Assembly: GCA_951799445.1 (NCBI GenBank)
Contig: OX637296.1
Span: 10,664,001 to 10,728,000 of the forward strand
DNA length: 64,000 nt
Reading direction: 5' to 3'
Source: Pseudisothecium myosuroides
Lineage: Eukaryota; Streptophyta; Bryopsida; Hypnales; Lembophyllaceae
In this document: piece after piece, positions 31,318 through 42,589 of the stretch
How the letters are laid out: every line of letters begins with the position of its first letter
How positions within the stretch are numbered: position 1 is the first letter of the stretch
The notes under the pieces: model-generated
The model's database searches: none
The model's input: only the letters and a program-made list of their open reading frames with translations
Told to the model about the DNA's origin: nothing
Position numbers and translations under genes: made by a program

Positions 31318-31743
31318 TGCAAATCCTTACTCCAAATAGCAACAGTATCATTTGGGGCATTCTTCTTCATCTCCGTATGTAACTTGAGGAGATGTAGAGA
31401 TATGTCAAATTTTCAGCGATAGGTTGGCCCTTGTCTTCATCTGGTGCATCTAGGTTGTCTTTAGGTAGTTCAATTGGTCCCTCGCCATGCTGGTAAGTAA
31501 ACTTGCTTTCTTCCAAAATAGCTAGCCAACTTAGACATGGGAAATAATTTGAGATTGGTTGATTTGATCTGCTTGAACTATTGGTTGAAGGTGATTGAAT
31601 CCGACTTTGGTTTCATCTATTACAATATCTTTGCTTAATAGAGTCTTTCTAGTGAATGGATCAAACAATCCATATACTTTGTTTTATTCATTAAAACCTA
31701 CCAAGATACATCTCCTAGTTTTGAAGTCAAATTTGGTCCTTTC

Positions 31744-32110
31744 TTATTTAGGAATGTGAACGAATGCAAGACTACCTATGATTGATACAAGTTTTTCTTT
31801 GTTATCACTAGTAGAAAATCTGCCCGGTTTTGTTGTTTTGGTCGCGTTGATGATCAACAAATTTCTGTTAATCAACAGAAATCTGTTGATCATCAACGCG
31901 ACCAAAACAACAAAACCGGGCAGATTTTCTACTGGTGTATATCTATATTCTAGAGATTGACCCTGGTTAGCCTTAGTATGCCTACTATTGATCAAGTAAT
32001 TTGTTGTACTTACTAACTTATTCCACAAAAACATAGGTAATTTGCTTTCAAATAGTAGACTTTTAGTTTTTTCAATTGAAGACCTATTTTTCCTCTCAGC
32101 TACACCATTC
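31744..32110 (-). pseudogene. Copia integrase C-terminal fragment
   Basis: Reads SDQNGVAERKNRSSIEKTKS, the integrase block around its third catalytic acid, then LPMFLWNKLVSTTNYLINS. The upstream integrase part resumes at ~34020-34200 (LRTDKGGEF), so the domain is split by inserted elements. Confidence 0.8.
31806..31937. mobile_element. CACTA-type palindromic mini-element, 132 bp
   Basis: Almost perfect palindrome: CACTAGTAGAAAATCTGCCC at one end, GGGCAGATTTTCTACTGGTG at the other, TAT on both flanks (31803-31805, 31938-31940). Confidence 0.9.
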
Positions 32111-32114
32111 TGAT

Positions 32115-33680
32115 CACTAGTAGAAAATTTAGCGACAAAATTCAACTTAAAATTGTTGATTTTTTTTGGTAATTTGGTTCTAATTTTTTTTAAATTGGAA
32201 AAAAATTCTATTAAAAACAAAAAAACAATCAAAAATTTCCACATGGCAATCTCCAGGCGAGTAATCCAAAATTGACACATGGCAGGTACCACAAGGGCAG
32301 CCCAACTGCCACATGGCAAGTGCCGCCACCAAGGTTTGATCCTTAGACTTTATGGTTGAGGCCCAAGGACCCTTATCAATGCACCACTTACAAATGTATA
32401 TGAGTACTATTGGTGTAGAATTTATTTGTATATTTTTTTCATTTTTTTTCATTAGTTTGTAAAATCAATAGACTTTGGAGGCAATTTTGGCCTTATAAAT
32501 GAATTTTTTTCAAAAAACTTTGAACTTAGAAAAGTTGAAAAAGCAAGCCAAATTTCATCTCTAAAAATCCTTTTGAAATTTTGATACTTCAATCAAAAGT
32601 TATGGATAAAAATCAGAGAAGGTGTTTGAAAATGTCAAAGAAAATGTCCATTTTCACCACTTTCTGATTTTTGTCAGTAACTTTTGATTGGAGGCTTAAA
32701 GTAGCAACACCCATAACCATCAGTGTACGGTGTACCCGTAACTATCACCTCTAAAATCTTAGAAAATCTGTGGAAATGAATAGATGTGATTACAAGGATG
32801 TATTACATCTGAACATCAGACCCTAGTATTGGTATTAGGTGCATTTGCAGTTGACTCTTTAAAAATTCACAATTTATTCTCACAATATCCAAATAATACA
32901 TTCAAAAGTACAAAAGCATTATTTTTCTCTTGCTAATAGGATCCTATAATTTGTTGGATGGTTATTAATAATAATCATATTCAAAACCCTTAATTTGACA
33001 ATTATGGGTGTTGCTACCATAAAATCTAAAATGGATTTTTGGAGGTGAAAGTTGGCTGGATTTTCCAACTATATTTAGTTCAAATTTATTTGAAAAAAAT
33101 TCATTTACTAGGCCAAAACTGCCTCTAAAGTCTGACGATTTTAAAAGACTCCAAGTTGTAAATAGTTAATTGAAAAAAAACTACATTGTGCAATTAAGAT
33201 TCCAAAAGATTCCAAATGATTCCAAAAAATTTAACAAAACTTTGTCGATTTAGTCGCTGCACTATCCAAAATCCAAATCAACAAAAATAATGTGATCATT
33301 TTGTTAACTTACGAAAAATTAACAAAAAAATTGTGAAAACGAATATTATAGCTTTGTTTCTCTTGTTAGGAACTGCTATATGCAGTCAAGATAAAGTAAT
33401 AATTAAAAAAAAAATTTAAATTTTTAAATTTTAAAAAAATATTAAAGTTTTCTAAAATAATGAAAAAAAATTTAATGAAAAAAAAATTTAAAAATTAATT
33501 AATTATTAAGATTTGACGTGGCATGCTCTCAATCATGTCAGACTATGCAGTTGGCAGCATTCCGAGAGTTTTCAAAGGCTTGGAACTCACAGCCTTCCAG
33601 ACCCCCAAAATTTCTTTTAATGCAAGTTAACAAAAAATTGTTGATTATTTGTTAATTTGCATCTCTAATTTATAAGGTTC
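32115..33680. mobile_element. CACTA-type element remnant (left end only)
   Basis: Starts CACTAGTAGAAAATTTAGCG inside the copia integrase. The body repeats blocks of the 30391 element (CTAAAAATCC-TTTGA, AGTAACTTTTGATTGGAGG). No matching right end found; it may have been removed near the 33.7 kb foldback. The MITE 32701-33017 is nested in it. Confidence 0.5.
32701..33017. mobile_element. TTA-target MITE, copy 2
   Basis: GTAGCAACACCCATAA at the left and TTATGGGTGTTGCTAC at the right form a perfect 16 bp inverted repeat. Same family as 22247-22593. It splits a block that is continuous in related CACTA elements. Confidence 0.75.
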
Positions 33681-33705
33681 ATAGGTTCGTACAAAGACAA
33701 CACTG

Positions 33706-33981
33706 AAGTCGTGAATTCATACCTACGTACCATAATCGTACATATTACGTGTACTTTTACGCACTGAATCAGTGCGTAAACAATGCCTATCAATAACGTA
33801 CGATTGTTGTATTGATGTCAGTACAGTTTAGGTGCATTTTGGATACTACATTTGTATAATTAAAGTACATAAATTGTACACTTTTAATAAAGATTTTAAC
33901 GACACTGATTCAGTGCGTAAAAATGTACGTAATATGTACGATTATGGTACGTAGGCATGAATTCACGACTTCAATACGATA
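33706..33981. mobile_element. Foldback element with ~70 bp arms
   Basis: GAAGTCGTGAATTCAT and TACGTACCATAATCGTACAT at the left are mirrored by ATGTACGATTATGGTACGTA and ATGAATTCACGACTTC at the right. An internal CACTGA(A/T)TCAGTG palindrome occurs in each arm. No ORF; flanking duplication unclear. Confidence 0.8.
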
Positions 33982-34019
33982 TCTGTTGAAAAATCGTCCT
34001 CCCTCAAGTTCGAGATGTG

Positions 34020-34210
34020 GTCATTGATTTTCTTGTAAATAATTTGGAATTCTTGCATGTGTCAGCTATCTTTGAATGCCATTTTTGTTGTAATAATTTG
34101 TAAAGTTTTCCAACATAAACTCTCCGCCTTTGTCAGTACGTAGTACCTTTGCTTTTCTACCAATTTCTGTTGCAACTTTTGCTATGAAGAGCTTGAACTT
34201 TTCCATAGCT
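34020..34210 (-). pseudogene. Copia integrase core fragment
   Basis: Encodes KFKLFIAKVATEIG and VLRTDKGGEF (integrase region with the second catalytic Asp), followed by NGIQR and a TAG. Continues, after inserted DNA, at 32110. Confidence 0.75.
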
Positions 34211-34785
34211 TAATCCTTAGTGCGCATGAAGTAAACAAAGCTCTTTCTACTCATATCATTTGTAAAGACAACCACATACTTAGATCCATTGGGAGACTTT
34301 ATCTTCATTGAGATTAGCATGCACTGAGTCATTTACGTTGTTGGCTCTACTAGCAGATTCTTTCGAAGCTTGGTGTTGATATTGCTTCCCCACCAAGCAT
34401 GTTTCACAAACTTCTTGAGCATTTGTTATTAATGACATTCTTTTGACTCAGTCCTCCTTCAGATCAAGAGATTATAAAGTCCTCCATAAGATAAGTGTCC
34501 AAATCTCCAATGGCATTGTCTCGCTTGTTCTTCTATTGATTTGAGATGTAGTTCACCTAACTAGTAGATGAAATACTACTGACTAGCCTATTATTTTTAC
34601 TTTTTGGAAAAGTGCCAAGATGGCAATCACTTAAAATTTGGCGAAGCGTTGCGTTTCTACATTCATCCATCTTTTGAACCAAAAAATACTTTTCAATTAT
34701 TTTCATATACTTTTTCATCCAAATTTGGTAACTTCATCCACATTTTAAATCGAAATTAAAAAATTCTGGCAAAAAAATATTACTC

Positions 34786-35900
34786 TTACCTAGAAAAAAG
34801 TAGACATTTCTTATGAAATGATGCAATCTGGCCCCATGGTGCCAAAAAAAAAGGGCTGCTACTGATATAGTTAGTTTGATATTTTGTTATCACAATATTG
34901 GCAAAGTAATATAGCCCATTGTTATTGTCTCTATGTCCTTTGGCCAATATGTTTTTTTTGACTAAATTGTCTAACATATACATGTGCTTGTTTGTGAGGA
35001 TTATGACTTTTTTCGTGTCAGCTAGAGATTCCATTTGATGAAAGGTGAGTAGAGAATAGTTGTAACTTTTATTGCACCAATATCTGCCTTCAACAAAACT
35101 TCTCCTTTTTCCAATTATTTGGTGTCCCTTCCCACTAGCTGTATTAAGGGTCCGATTGACTATGCAAACCATGTTTTGAACAACAATTTTTTGTCCAGTA
35201 ACGTGAACAATGCAACTAGAGTCCTTGTACCAGCTGTTGGGATCCTGAAATTTTGCTAGTGCAATTTCGAGAGAATTAACCTTGTCTTTATCACTATTCT
35301 CATGAGTCTCATCTACATTTTCCTCTATCATTAAGTTGACATCTTTCTCAATCGATGGAGGACCCTTCCTATAATAACAATTTCTTGCTAGGTGTCCAGC
35401 CTTGCCAAAAACGTAATAGTAAATAATTGATTTTTTATCTTTGGTGTTTGTAGATTGACTTAGTTGATTGACTTCTTCCTCCTCAATCGCCCATTCATTC
35501 TCGCTTCGTCCTCCACTTTGTCCATGTTCTCTTCCTCGTCTTCTTGCAACAGTCACAACAGCTAGAGCTTCTTCACTATTGCCTAGTAGTGTATTGCAAT
35601 GTTGAATTTGAAAGTATATGGTGAGGAGCAATCTGCATAGTTGTTCGATTGAAGGAAACATGCCTCTTGGTGCATGTCATGTTTGGAATAGCATACTTAT
35701 AGCTACAAGGCAATTCATTAAATACTTGTTGAACAACAATCCATGCATCTATTGCTGCTAGCTCCCAATCCTTCTAGCCGATTCTCCAAGTCTTGGACAC
35801 CAACTAAAAATTCTTCCATAACTCCTCCCTTTGACATTTTTAGTAAGTTCATTTGGCTTGTTGCTAGTAGTACTTGTGATACTCCTCCTTGCTTGTAGGT
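34786..35900 (-). pseudogene. Copia gag C-terminus and protease start
   Basis: Contains EEEEVNQ, a degenerate zinc knuckle YYYVFGKAGHLARNC (the first two cysteines are lost), KVNSLEIALAKFQDPNSWYK and the protease-like DSSCIVHVTG, where copia proteases normally have DSG/DSA-x(3)-H-x-TG. The 291-codon open frame is longer than usual for a remnant, but it lacks the gag core, which lies beyond the 35915 insertion. Confidence 0.75.
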
Positions 35901-35914
35901 GTTTCTCAGGGGGT

Positions 35915-38292
35915 CAGTGTGTAAAAAAATAAGGGGATAGGTGCGAACACCAAGTATTTTTTAGGGGGGTATTACTTTTTTTTTTTTTAACACGCTATCA
36001 TTATATAATTTCCTACTTTGGGTTATTAGAGAAGGGGCTTGCATTACTTATAATTCTAAATTGATATGAATAAATGATATGGTAATTTAGATTAAAAAAA
36101 AATTCTACTACAATTTTTGTCCTATATTAAATTTCTTTCAAACTTTCTTTTCTTTCCCCCACTAATGACTATTTACAACTAGAACTTAACAAAAAAGTGG
36201 TCAATACTACTATTGTATCTTCCATAAAAATTGTCAATGACACTCATTTACTAGGAAGGTATCATAATATTGAATGCTATCAATTGAACTTTAGGTTTAG
36301 GTCCTTTTTACATGATTAATATGAATGATATAGAGATTGCATTTTGATATCAATTTTACTTTAACCTACATTGTTTGATTCAATGTACATGTCTTCACCA
36401 TATGCACAATAATATGTAAGAATTATTTTTGCACTATCATGGTAGTATGAAATCATAGTATGCAATGGTAGTATGCAATGGTAGTATGAAATAGAATGTC
36501 CTCATTGTGTTTACAAACACAATGAGTGAAAAACAATGTGCATATTATGTCTAGTTATGGAGACACAAACAAAACTAAGCTTGTATAACTGATGGAAAAA
36601 CTAGAAAGCCACCTAAAGCCAACCACCGTCTACTGTAGAAATTAGTAAAGTCAAATACTTGTGTCTACGATGAAAACACCCAAACCCGTCAATATTAAGC
36701 AATTCAGCATAGTTGAAGACACTTTTTCCTGTAAATAACATTTACGTAGTATTAATAAGTGAAAATCATGAATACTCTAAAAAAAAAATAGATTTTTTGG
36801 ATGTGGTGTATAATTTCTATGATTTTTCAAAGTGAAGGTTACCTAGACCACTAAAACTGTCACATAGGTGGACTTTAAATTGAAATTTGCAAAAATCCGT
36901 AGTTGATAAACCAAAGTTAAATACATGTCTTTCAAATGCGTCAGCTAATCAAAGTTAAGCATTTGTAGGACACATTGATGAAAGTCTAGGGACACATTTA
37001 GTGATAATTTAGGATACAAAAATAGAAACATGATTGCTTTTGGATGTTTTTATCTTATTTCTATTCAGAAACATCAACAATCAATCCTCAGAAGGAGGCC
37101 TCGCCCAAGCTGCCTGAAGCTATCAAACCACATAACTTTGACCCATGGGCTGCAATGAATTTCAAAAAAATAAATTTGGGCATGTTACACAAACATCCAA
37201 CTCCACTATAAATTTTAAAAAATAATGTGCAAAATTCAAACCGTATAACCTTGCCCAGAGTTTTAAAAAGAATGCAATGTTTGAAGTTCCCAATTTTTTT
37301 TGGTAGAATTACCTTTTTGGTGTTGACAGTATTTGTGTTTCCATTTTAAAATCAAAATCATTCACTACAGATATAAAGTTAAGAATACTCAAAATTGAAG
37401 TTAATTGCAAAATTTTATAGCCTCATGAGTTCTTGCAAGTACTAAATATGGGTGTATGATGCAAGCTAGGATGTTTAAATTTTTAACAATCTGTGATTAG
37501 CTCACACTAGTAGAAAACAGGCTTTAAATGACTTGTCCACAATGACTGCAGAAGTCACTTTGCCATTAGAAGAGATTTGAGGGCTCTAAGAGCCCGTGAG
37601 TTATCAGGCAGTTCCCTGCCTGGGAACTCTGCCACACGCGCAGGCTGACGTGGTTGAGAGAGTGCCACGTCGGATTTTTCGGAATTTATTTATTTATTTA
37701 TTTATTATTTATTATTATTATTTTTTTAATTTTAGAAGAATTTTTTTATTTTTTTATTTATTTTTGGGTAATTAGGGTCTGACAGCAGCCCGATGCTCCC
37801 TTCCTGCATCAAGAACAGATCTAGGAACGGGCCTGAAACGGCCCTCCAATGCCCCCAAATCTCTTCTAATGAATCATTTTGTAGTCATTGTGGTTAAAAA
37901 ATGACTGCTACAGTCATTGTGGACAAGTCATTTAGGACCCTGTTTTCTACTAGTGTCATTTTCTAAATTGCATGACAGCCACCTAAAGCCAGCCAATGTC
38001 TATTGTAGAAATTAGTAAAGTCTATAAACTTATTGAACACTTTGAATATGCCACTCACAAGGCAGCAACATTTAATACTTTTGGCCCAAAAAAAGAATAA
38101 AAAGGGGGGTATCCTAGGTCTAATTTTTTTCTAATTGGACCTATTTTTCTATACTCTATAGTAGTTTGAAGACATGTCATGGCATTTTTTTACCCTATAG
38201 TATAAAAAACCAAATTATAATTTTTATCTCAAATGTTTTTTAGACACCCTATCATTTGTTCGCACGTAGTTTTCTACTGCTACCGCTCACTG
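35915..38292. mobile_element. hAT-like or unclassified element inside copia gag
   Basis: Ends CAGTGTG and CTCACTG, with GTGCGAACA about 25-35 bp in from each end, inverted. It separates the copia gag start (38611-38414) from the rest of gag. A related terminus lies at 51685-51860. It contains a duplicated segment (36605-36650 and 37978-38025, GCCACCTAAAGCC) and the 37505 CACTA MITE. A target duplication was not found. Confidence 0.45.
37505..37955. mobile_element. CACTA-type foldback MITE, 451 bp
   Basis: CACTAGTAGAAAACAGG at the left, CCTGTTTTCTACTAGTG at the right, TCA on both flanks (37502-37504, 37956-37958). ATGACTTGTCCACAATGACTG is mirrored near the right end. An (ATTT)n microsatellite lies at 37685-37730. 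Confidence 0.88.
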
Positions 38293-38413
38293 CCCCCCCC
38301 AAGAGGTGTTTTGACGCAATTCCCAAGCAAGTGCAAGGTCAAAAAACGGTGCAACTTAGCTAAGCAAGTTGTCTTTTATAAATAACACAATTGTAGACAT
38401 AGCTACTGATTTC

Positions 38414-38611
38414 CTATCTCAAAGTTGGTTTTTTGTTAGGTTTTCCCTTCCTACAAGAGCGGAGAAAACTACAAGACTTACTACTTGCGTAGTGACATCC
38501 CACAACCTCTCTACAAAATAATGCAATCGTTTTTATTTGCCATGCAAAATAATTGCTAGCTCCTTCTACCTTGCTCAACTCTCCTATTGAAACACTTCTA
38601 TTGACTATCAT
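38414..38611 (-). pseudogene. Copia gag N-terminus
   Basis: Starts 49 bp after the PBS and encodes EGASNYFAWQIKTIALF, the copia gag-like opening. The frame ends after 65 residues. Confidence 0.7.
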
Positions 38612-38659
38612 TGTTTCTGAACAAGATCACACCTACAGGTATGAGGATCTCTTCCTCAA

Positions 38660-38671
38660 GCTCTAATACCA
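38660..38671 (-). other. Copia primer-binding site
   Basis: TGGTATTAGAGC on the minus strand, one base from the canonical initiator-Met tRNA site TGGTATCAGAGC, next to the LTR end. A duplicate lies at 26677-26688. Confidence 0.75.
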
Positions 38672-38894
38672 TTTAAAAAATTTGTCACATAATCATACTT
38701 TGGTAACTCTATTCAGAAGGATTGTCCTTCTTGTTTGTTAACTCAGTATTAATACACAATGTTAAGACACACTTCCCAATGTAATTGGCAGTTTGCCATG
38801 TTTTGATTTGATAGACTAATTTAGAAGTAACCCTACTAACTAATAGTATAACTGAAGTAAATAAAGGCAAGAAAGGATTACATGACGCAAGATA

Positions 38895-39212
38895 TAGTAG
38901 AAACTCTTTAAGTTGATCCTCTCAAAGCCAATAAACCTCTATAAATGAATAGGGTTGGGCGATCTGGCTTTGGGAATAAAATAAGTTGTAGTAATAAATG
39001 AGAGCCTGCCAAGGAATTGTTGTGGACCTAGACCTTGTCAAAAAAAGGTAAAATATTCATTTCAACAAGCTTCTTGGTCATGATGCTTCCTAAAAATGTG
39101 GCACATGTCCCCTCCGGCACCTTCCTGTGTAGTGCAAACCCTTGTTAAAGCAATCAACCACTTTGAACCAATCAGACGGACCCGGCCCAATCAGTTTAGA
39201 GAGGTTCTACTG
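38895..39212. mobile_element. Emigrant/Lemi1-like (pogo type) MITE, copy 1
   Basis: Left end TAGTAGAAACTCTTTAAG and right end TTTAGAGAGGTTCTACTG, flanked by TA. The inner AAACCTCTATAAATGAATA is very like the Arabidopsis Emigrant terminus. Second copy at 50282-50938. Confidence 0.65.
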
Positions 39213-39247
39213 TAATAGCACACTGGTGCATACTTTGCTCTCTATTC

Positions 39248-41371
39248 CTAACATGTGTCCCTCTCACTCAATTTCCGCACGCCTTTCTTGTAGTAGAAAC
39301 ACCACAAGACCAGCTGCGCAATAGTGAGGAGGGTGCCCAAGCCATTTGGAATCTGTGAGATTTCAACAATGATCTTTATCAGGAATACTACAATGTAATA
39401 AGAATCCTCAATGGAGGGTCTGAATTTAAGGAGGATAAGATTATGAGATATAATTGTGCTGTCCACATCCATTCTTACTTGCTTCCTCTTGCTATAGAAT
39501 TGAGGTTATGCATTTGCTTAGCAGGATCAGAGGCAAACTCAGAGGAGAAGAGAGAGGTGAACTATCAGAGTCAAACTCAAACTGGTGGAGAGGAAGTCAC
39601 TCACATAGATGAACATATCTTCGTTGATGACACCGTAACTTGTCCAGATAAGGCCGTTCCAGAAACAGGCGAAGGATAACAGGAACGGCATACTTGCTAC
39701 AGATTGTGATCTTATCACCTCCTTCTGCTCAAAGTGACCAAGACAATGCATGTTTGGTAAGTGAGGACCGTGTAATTGTTTGCATGATAATTCGGAACTA
39801 TCCATTTCCAGAACTTGAAGAACACGCATCACAATCTACGTTATTTGCCTGTATCCTTGGGGGCCAGTTATTTCGCCTTACTTTTGACATGCCCCATGAA
39901 CAGAACTTTGCAAAGCTAATTCCTAGTAAATTAGAAATAAATTTCATTGTAAGTTACTCACTCAACACAGAAAATAATTTTCGAACACTAACGCAAAACC
40001 TCTGTTGAAACAAAAATTAAGGACAGCTTTGAATTTGGATTACTTGAAGCTTCAGAGATGATGATACTTAGGTTGTACTCATGGAAACAAGGCCAGCGTA
40101 ATCAACAATAACATCAGGCACGAACACATTAGAGAAATTTCGAAGTACAGAATGAAGCAGAATGCTCACCATGACCGACAGAGGAGATGCGTACATGAGC
40201 ACCCCGATGATAACGCAAACTGAACCGACCACCTCAGCTCGACTATCCTTGGACTTGACAACCACCAGAACCACAGATACCAAAGCTCCATACAGTATGC
40301 TGATAACTGCGAGCAGTATGGATATTGTTTTCTGCATTTTTCAGGAAGACATTATTAGGAATGTCGTCTAGCAGCAAGTAATCCAAAGCACAACCTAAGT
40401 ATCATCATTACTGAAGCAGAATCACAAGTGGGAGCAGAGGCATGGGTTTAACGATATTACTACGGATTGACGTTCCAACTCATTCTTGTCGTTTGACGTG
40501 CAGGAGCTCACAACAATTCGGTTTTCACTGGATACCAAAAATCATTGTTCGAATTGCTCTTCTAAGGTGCTCTCTTGACTCGGGAATCATGTTGCATTCT
40601 ATATATATTCTCAGCTGGAAATTTCAGTTTGGAAACATACCCTGCTGTTGTGGGAGCCAAAAAGAAGATGAATGGTAACATAACATCCCTCCATGATCAA
40701 GCCAGCAACGTTAATGGACACCACAAAAATGAGTCCGGCCACAGCTCCGGATCCATAGAAGGTCCATAACATGCAATTGAGGAGTGTTGCAACGTATGGC
40801 AAAGCTGAGTACTGCCCTGTGCTCTTCGCCTTACAGATCTTGAAGAATGTGGGCCTATAAATACAATCATTGTTATTTCATATTTCAGTACGCTGGTAAT
40901 CGACTTCATATCTTATCAAGTGACGTAGATCATGACCCTAGCACTTTACTTAAATTTTCAATCAATCGATGTACTACACTGGAATAGGACGACTTGTCAG
41001 ACAAATTGTGATCATTATGTAGTATTAGGATTTTGTTCACTGTATGCTCACATGGGGGATAGAAACAGTCCCAACGCGGTGATATTTCCTGTGAAGGCAC
41101 AACCAAGTAAACACCGGTCAGAAAGTGCTGTGAGCAGATTATTTCGTCCACATGTCCTACAGTATAGAGCTGTCTCAATACGCTTCTGATCCCTCGAGTA
41201 CTTGTAATAGTCTTGCATTGTGTCTCTGGTAACAAAACAACAGAGGATTGTTTCCAAAATCTGTCATGCTAGTCTTCGTATCGTCTAGCGCAATTTGCCA
41301 ATGAATGACACTAACGTCCTTACCGAGTATACCGAGAGTCTTCTGGATCAAGTGGAATTTGAGGATCAACA
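39248..41371 (-). CDS. SWEET: SWEET sugar transporter, copy A (C-terminus altered by insertion)
   Basis: Seven-helix MtN3/saliva-type sugar uniporter of plasma or vacuolar membrane. Exons: ~41371-41324, 41088-41052, 40854-40641, 40331-40170, 39724-39605, 39352-39248. Joined sequence gives GILGNITALGLFLSPMPTFF, the first MtN3 repeat with YSALPYVATLLNCMLWTFYG and SINVAGLIMEGCY. The second repeat has GVLMYASPLSVM, SVASMPFLLSFACFWNGLIW and IPNGLGTLLTIAQLVLWCFY. The last exon ends early in KLSERDTC and a TAG where foreign DNA begins; SWEET-B shows that the ancestral tail was ~50 residues longer. Exon 1 has no in-frame ATG after the upstream stop, so the true start is unknown. Confidence 0.85.
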
Positions 41372-41867
41372 CTTAATCACTCCTGAAACGATCTGGTGAG
41401 CACATTCATATGATCACTAAAATTTCATCTCCTAGCCGTATGTTAGGTGGTCATTTTGCCAATTTCGCTGAAATGGCGCGATTCTTTGAGCCAGAAATTA
41501 TGACATTCATGTACACAGAGCTAAACAAAACTAGGACTGGTGTAGATTTACGTTTCAGGTCGAGCATCCTGAAAGTGCCAAAGTCGTGGACTTGACGTTA
41601 TGATCCGTTTCTAAGGAACACTACTAGAATCATGATACCAGTGTTAACTCCCTCCACGTATCCCAAAGAACTTATCATAACCACGCTTTTCCTAGTTTAC
41701 TTCAGCAGAGTGAATTAAGAATATTTTCTCAATTGATTTCAGTCGCATTGTATTTTGAATAAAATTTTATTCATTGCATGCTGAATTTCAAGCAAGCTTG
41801 CGCCCTGCGACTGGGCACGTACCTAGAATTCCAAGTACAGTCAAAACTTCGTCCGTCCCAGGCTTCA

Positions 41868-42570
41868 AATCATGCAGCAGGCGGCCTTGTACACACAACA
41901 AATGAGCGCCACTTGAGTCAGAGACGCTAAGTTGAGAAACGGACTAATTAAATTTGTACGACTACGGATAAATCAAGTGATGTTCGTTTTTTCAAGTTTG
42001 TGATAATTCGGCTACCTTTCAGGATATTTGTAAAAAGCGTCCAGCATGTTGAGACCTGTCCCACTGACATTCTGCCACTCCCAAATAGGCTCCTGCAGTA
42101 TCTCTGTAATTCTGCAAGTGACAAGCCAACAGAAGATTATAAAATTTAAGCATTTAGGATTATCACGATGCACAATTCCTACCAATACGCGAGAAAAAAA
42201 GCAAGATGGAAAGACTTACTGTTGCAGAAGAGGATGAGATTGCAGCAACTTCAGAATGGTGGATTTCCCTACTCCAATGTTTCCCTCGAAAGAAATGCGT
42301 GCAGGTTTGGATGCTCCTGATAAAAAAAAATCCCTCCCCTCGATACAATCAATTACATCACTTCCACCTCAGAGCTTCGTCGTTGGAAAGGGATCTAAGT
42401 ATTGCTCTTCTGCACTCAACAATTTGCTCTTCTTCGATACAATCTCCATGACTATTTTCAAAGAATCTGCCACAGGATTAAGATATGAGAAGCAGCATCC
42501 ACGACCTGTTCTTGCAAAAGCTTCAACCACAGCTCATTCCAGAACCGCACATGTAATCAACATAGCCTAA
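41868..42570 (-). pseudogene. dNK-B, truncated copy of the deoxynucleoside kinase
   Basis: Closely matches exons 1 and 2 of dNK-A and the start of the following intron (41868-42570), then ends; exons 3-6 are absent. Exon 1 also has a TGA in place of GGA at the codon after TTKL (near 42375) and extra A residues at 42322-42330 that shift the frame before the P-loop. The P-loop DNA itself survives. The 5' flank to ~43400 is retained. Confidence 0.88.
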
Positions 42571-42589
42571 ACAACTTAATTTCGGCACA

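Larger units (their letters stand above)
26677..38882 (-). mobile_element. Decayed Ty1/copia retrotransposon with nested insertions
   Basis: Runs right to left. LTR about 38882-38684, starting TGTAATCC; PBS TGGTATTAGAGC (Met-tRNA type) at 38671-38660; gag start at 38611; gag/protease 35900-34786; integrase 34200-34020 and ~32110-31744; RT 29746-29384; RNase H 29111-28483. A second LTR-like copy lies at about 27852-26689, carrying TTAA element P2, and is followed by a second PBS at 26688-26677. Internal insertions: 35915-38292, the 33.7 kb foldback, 32115 on, 31806-31937, 30391-31317, 29979-30245. All coding segments carry stops or frameshifts. Confidence 0.8.
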
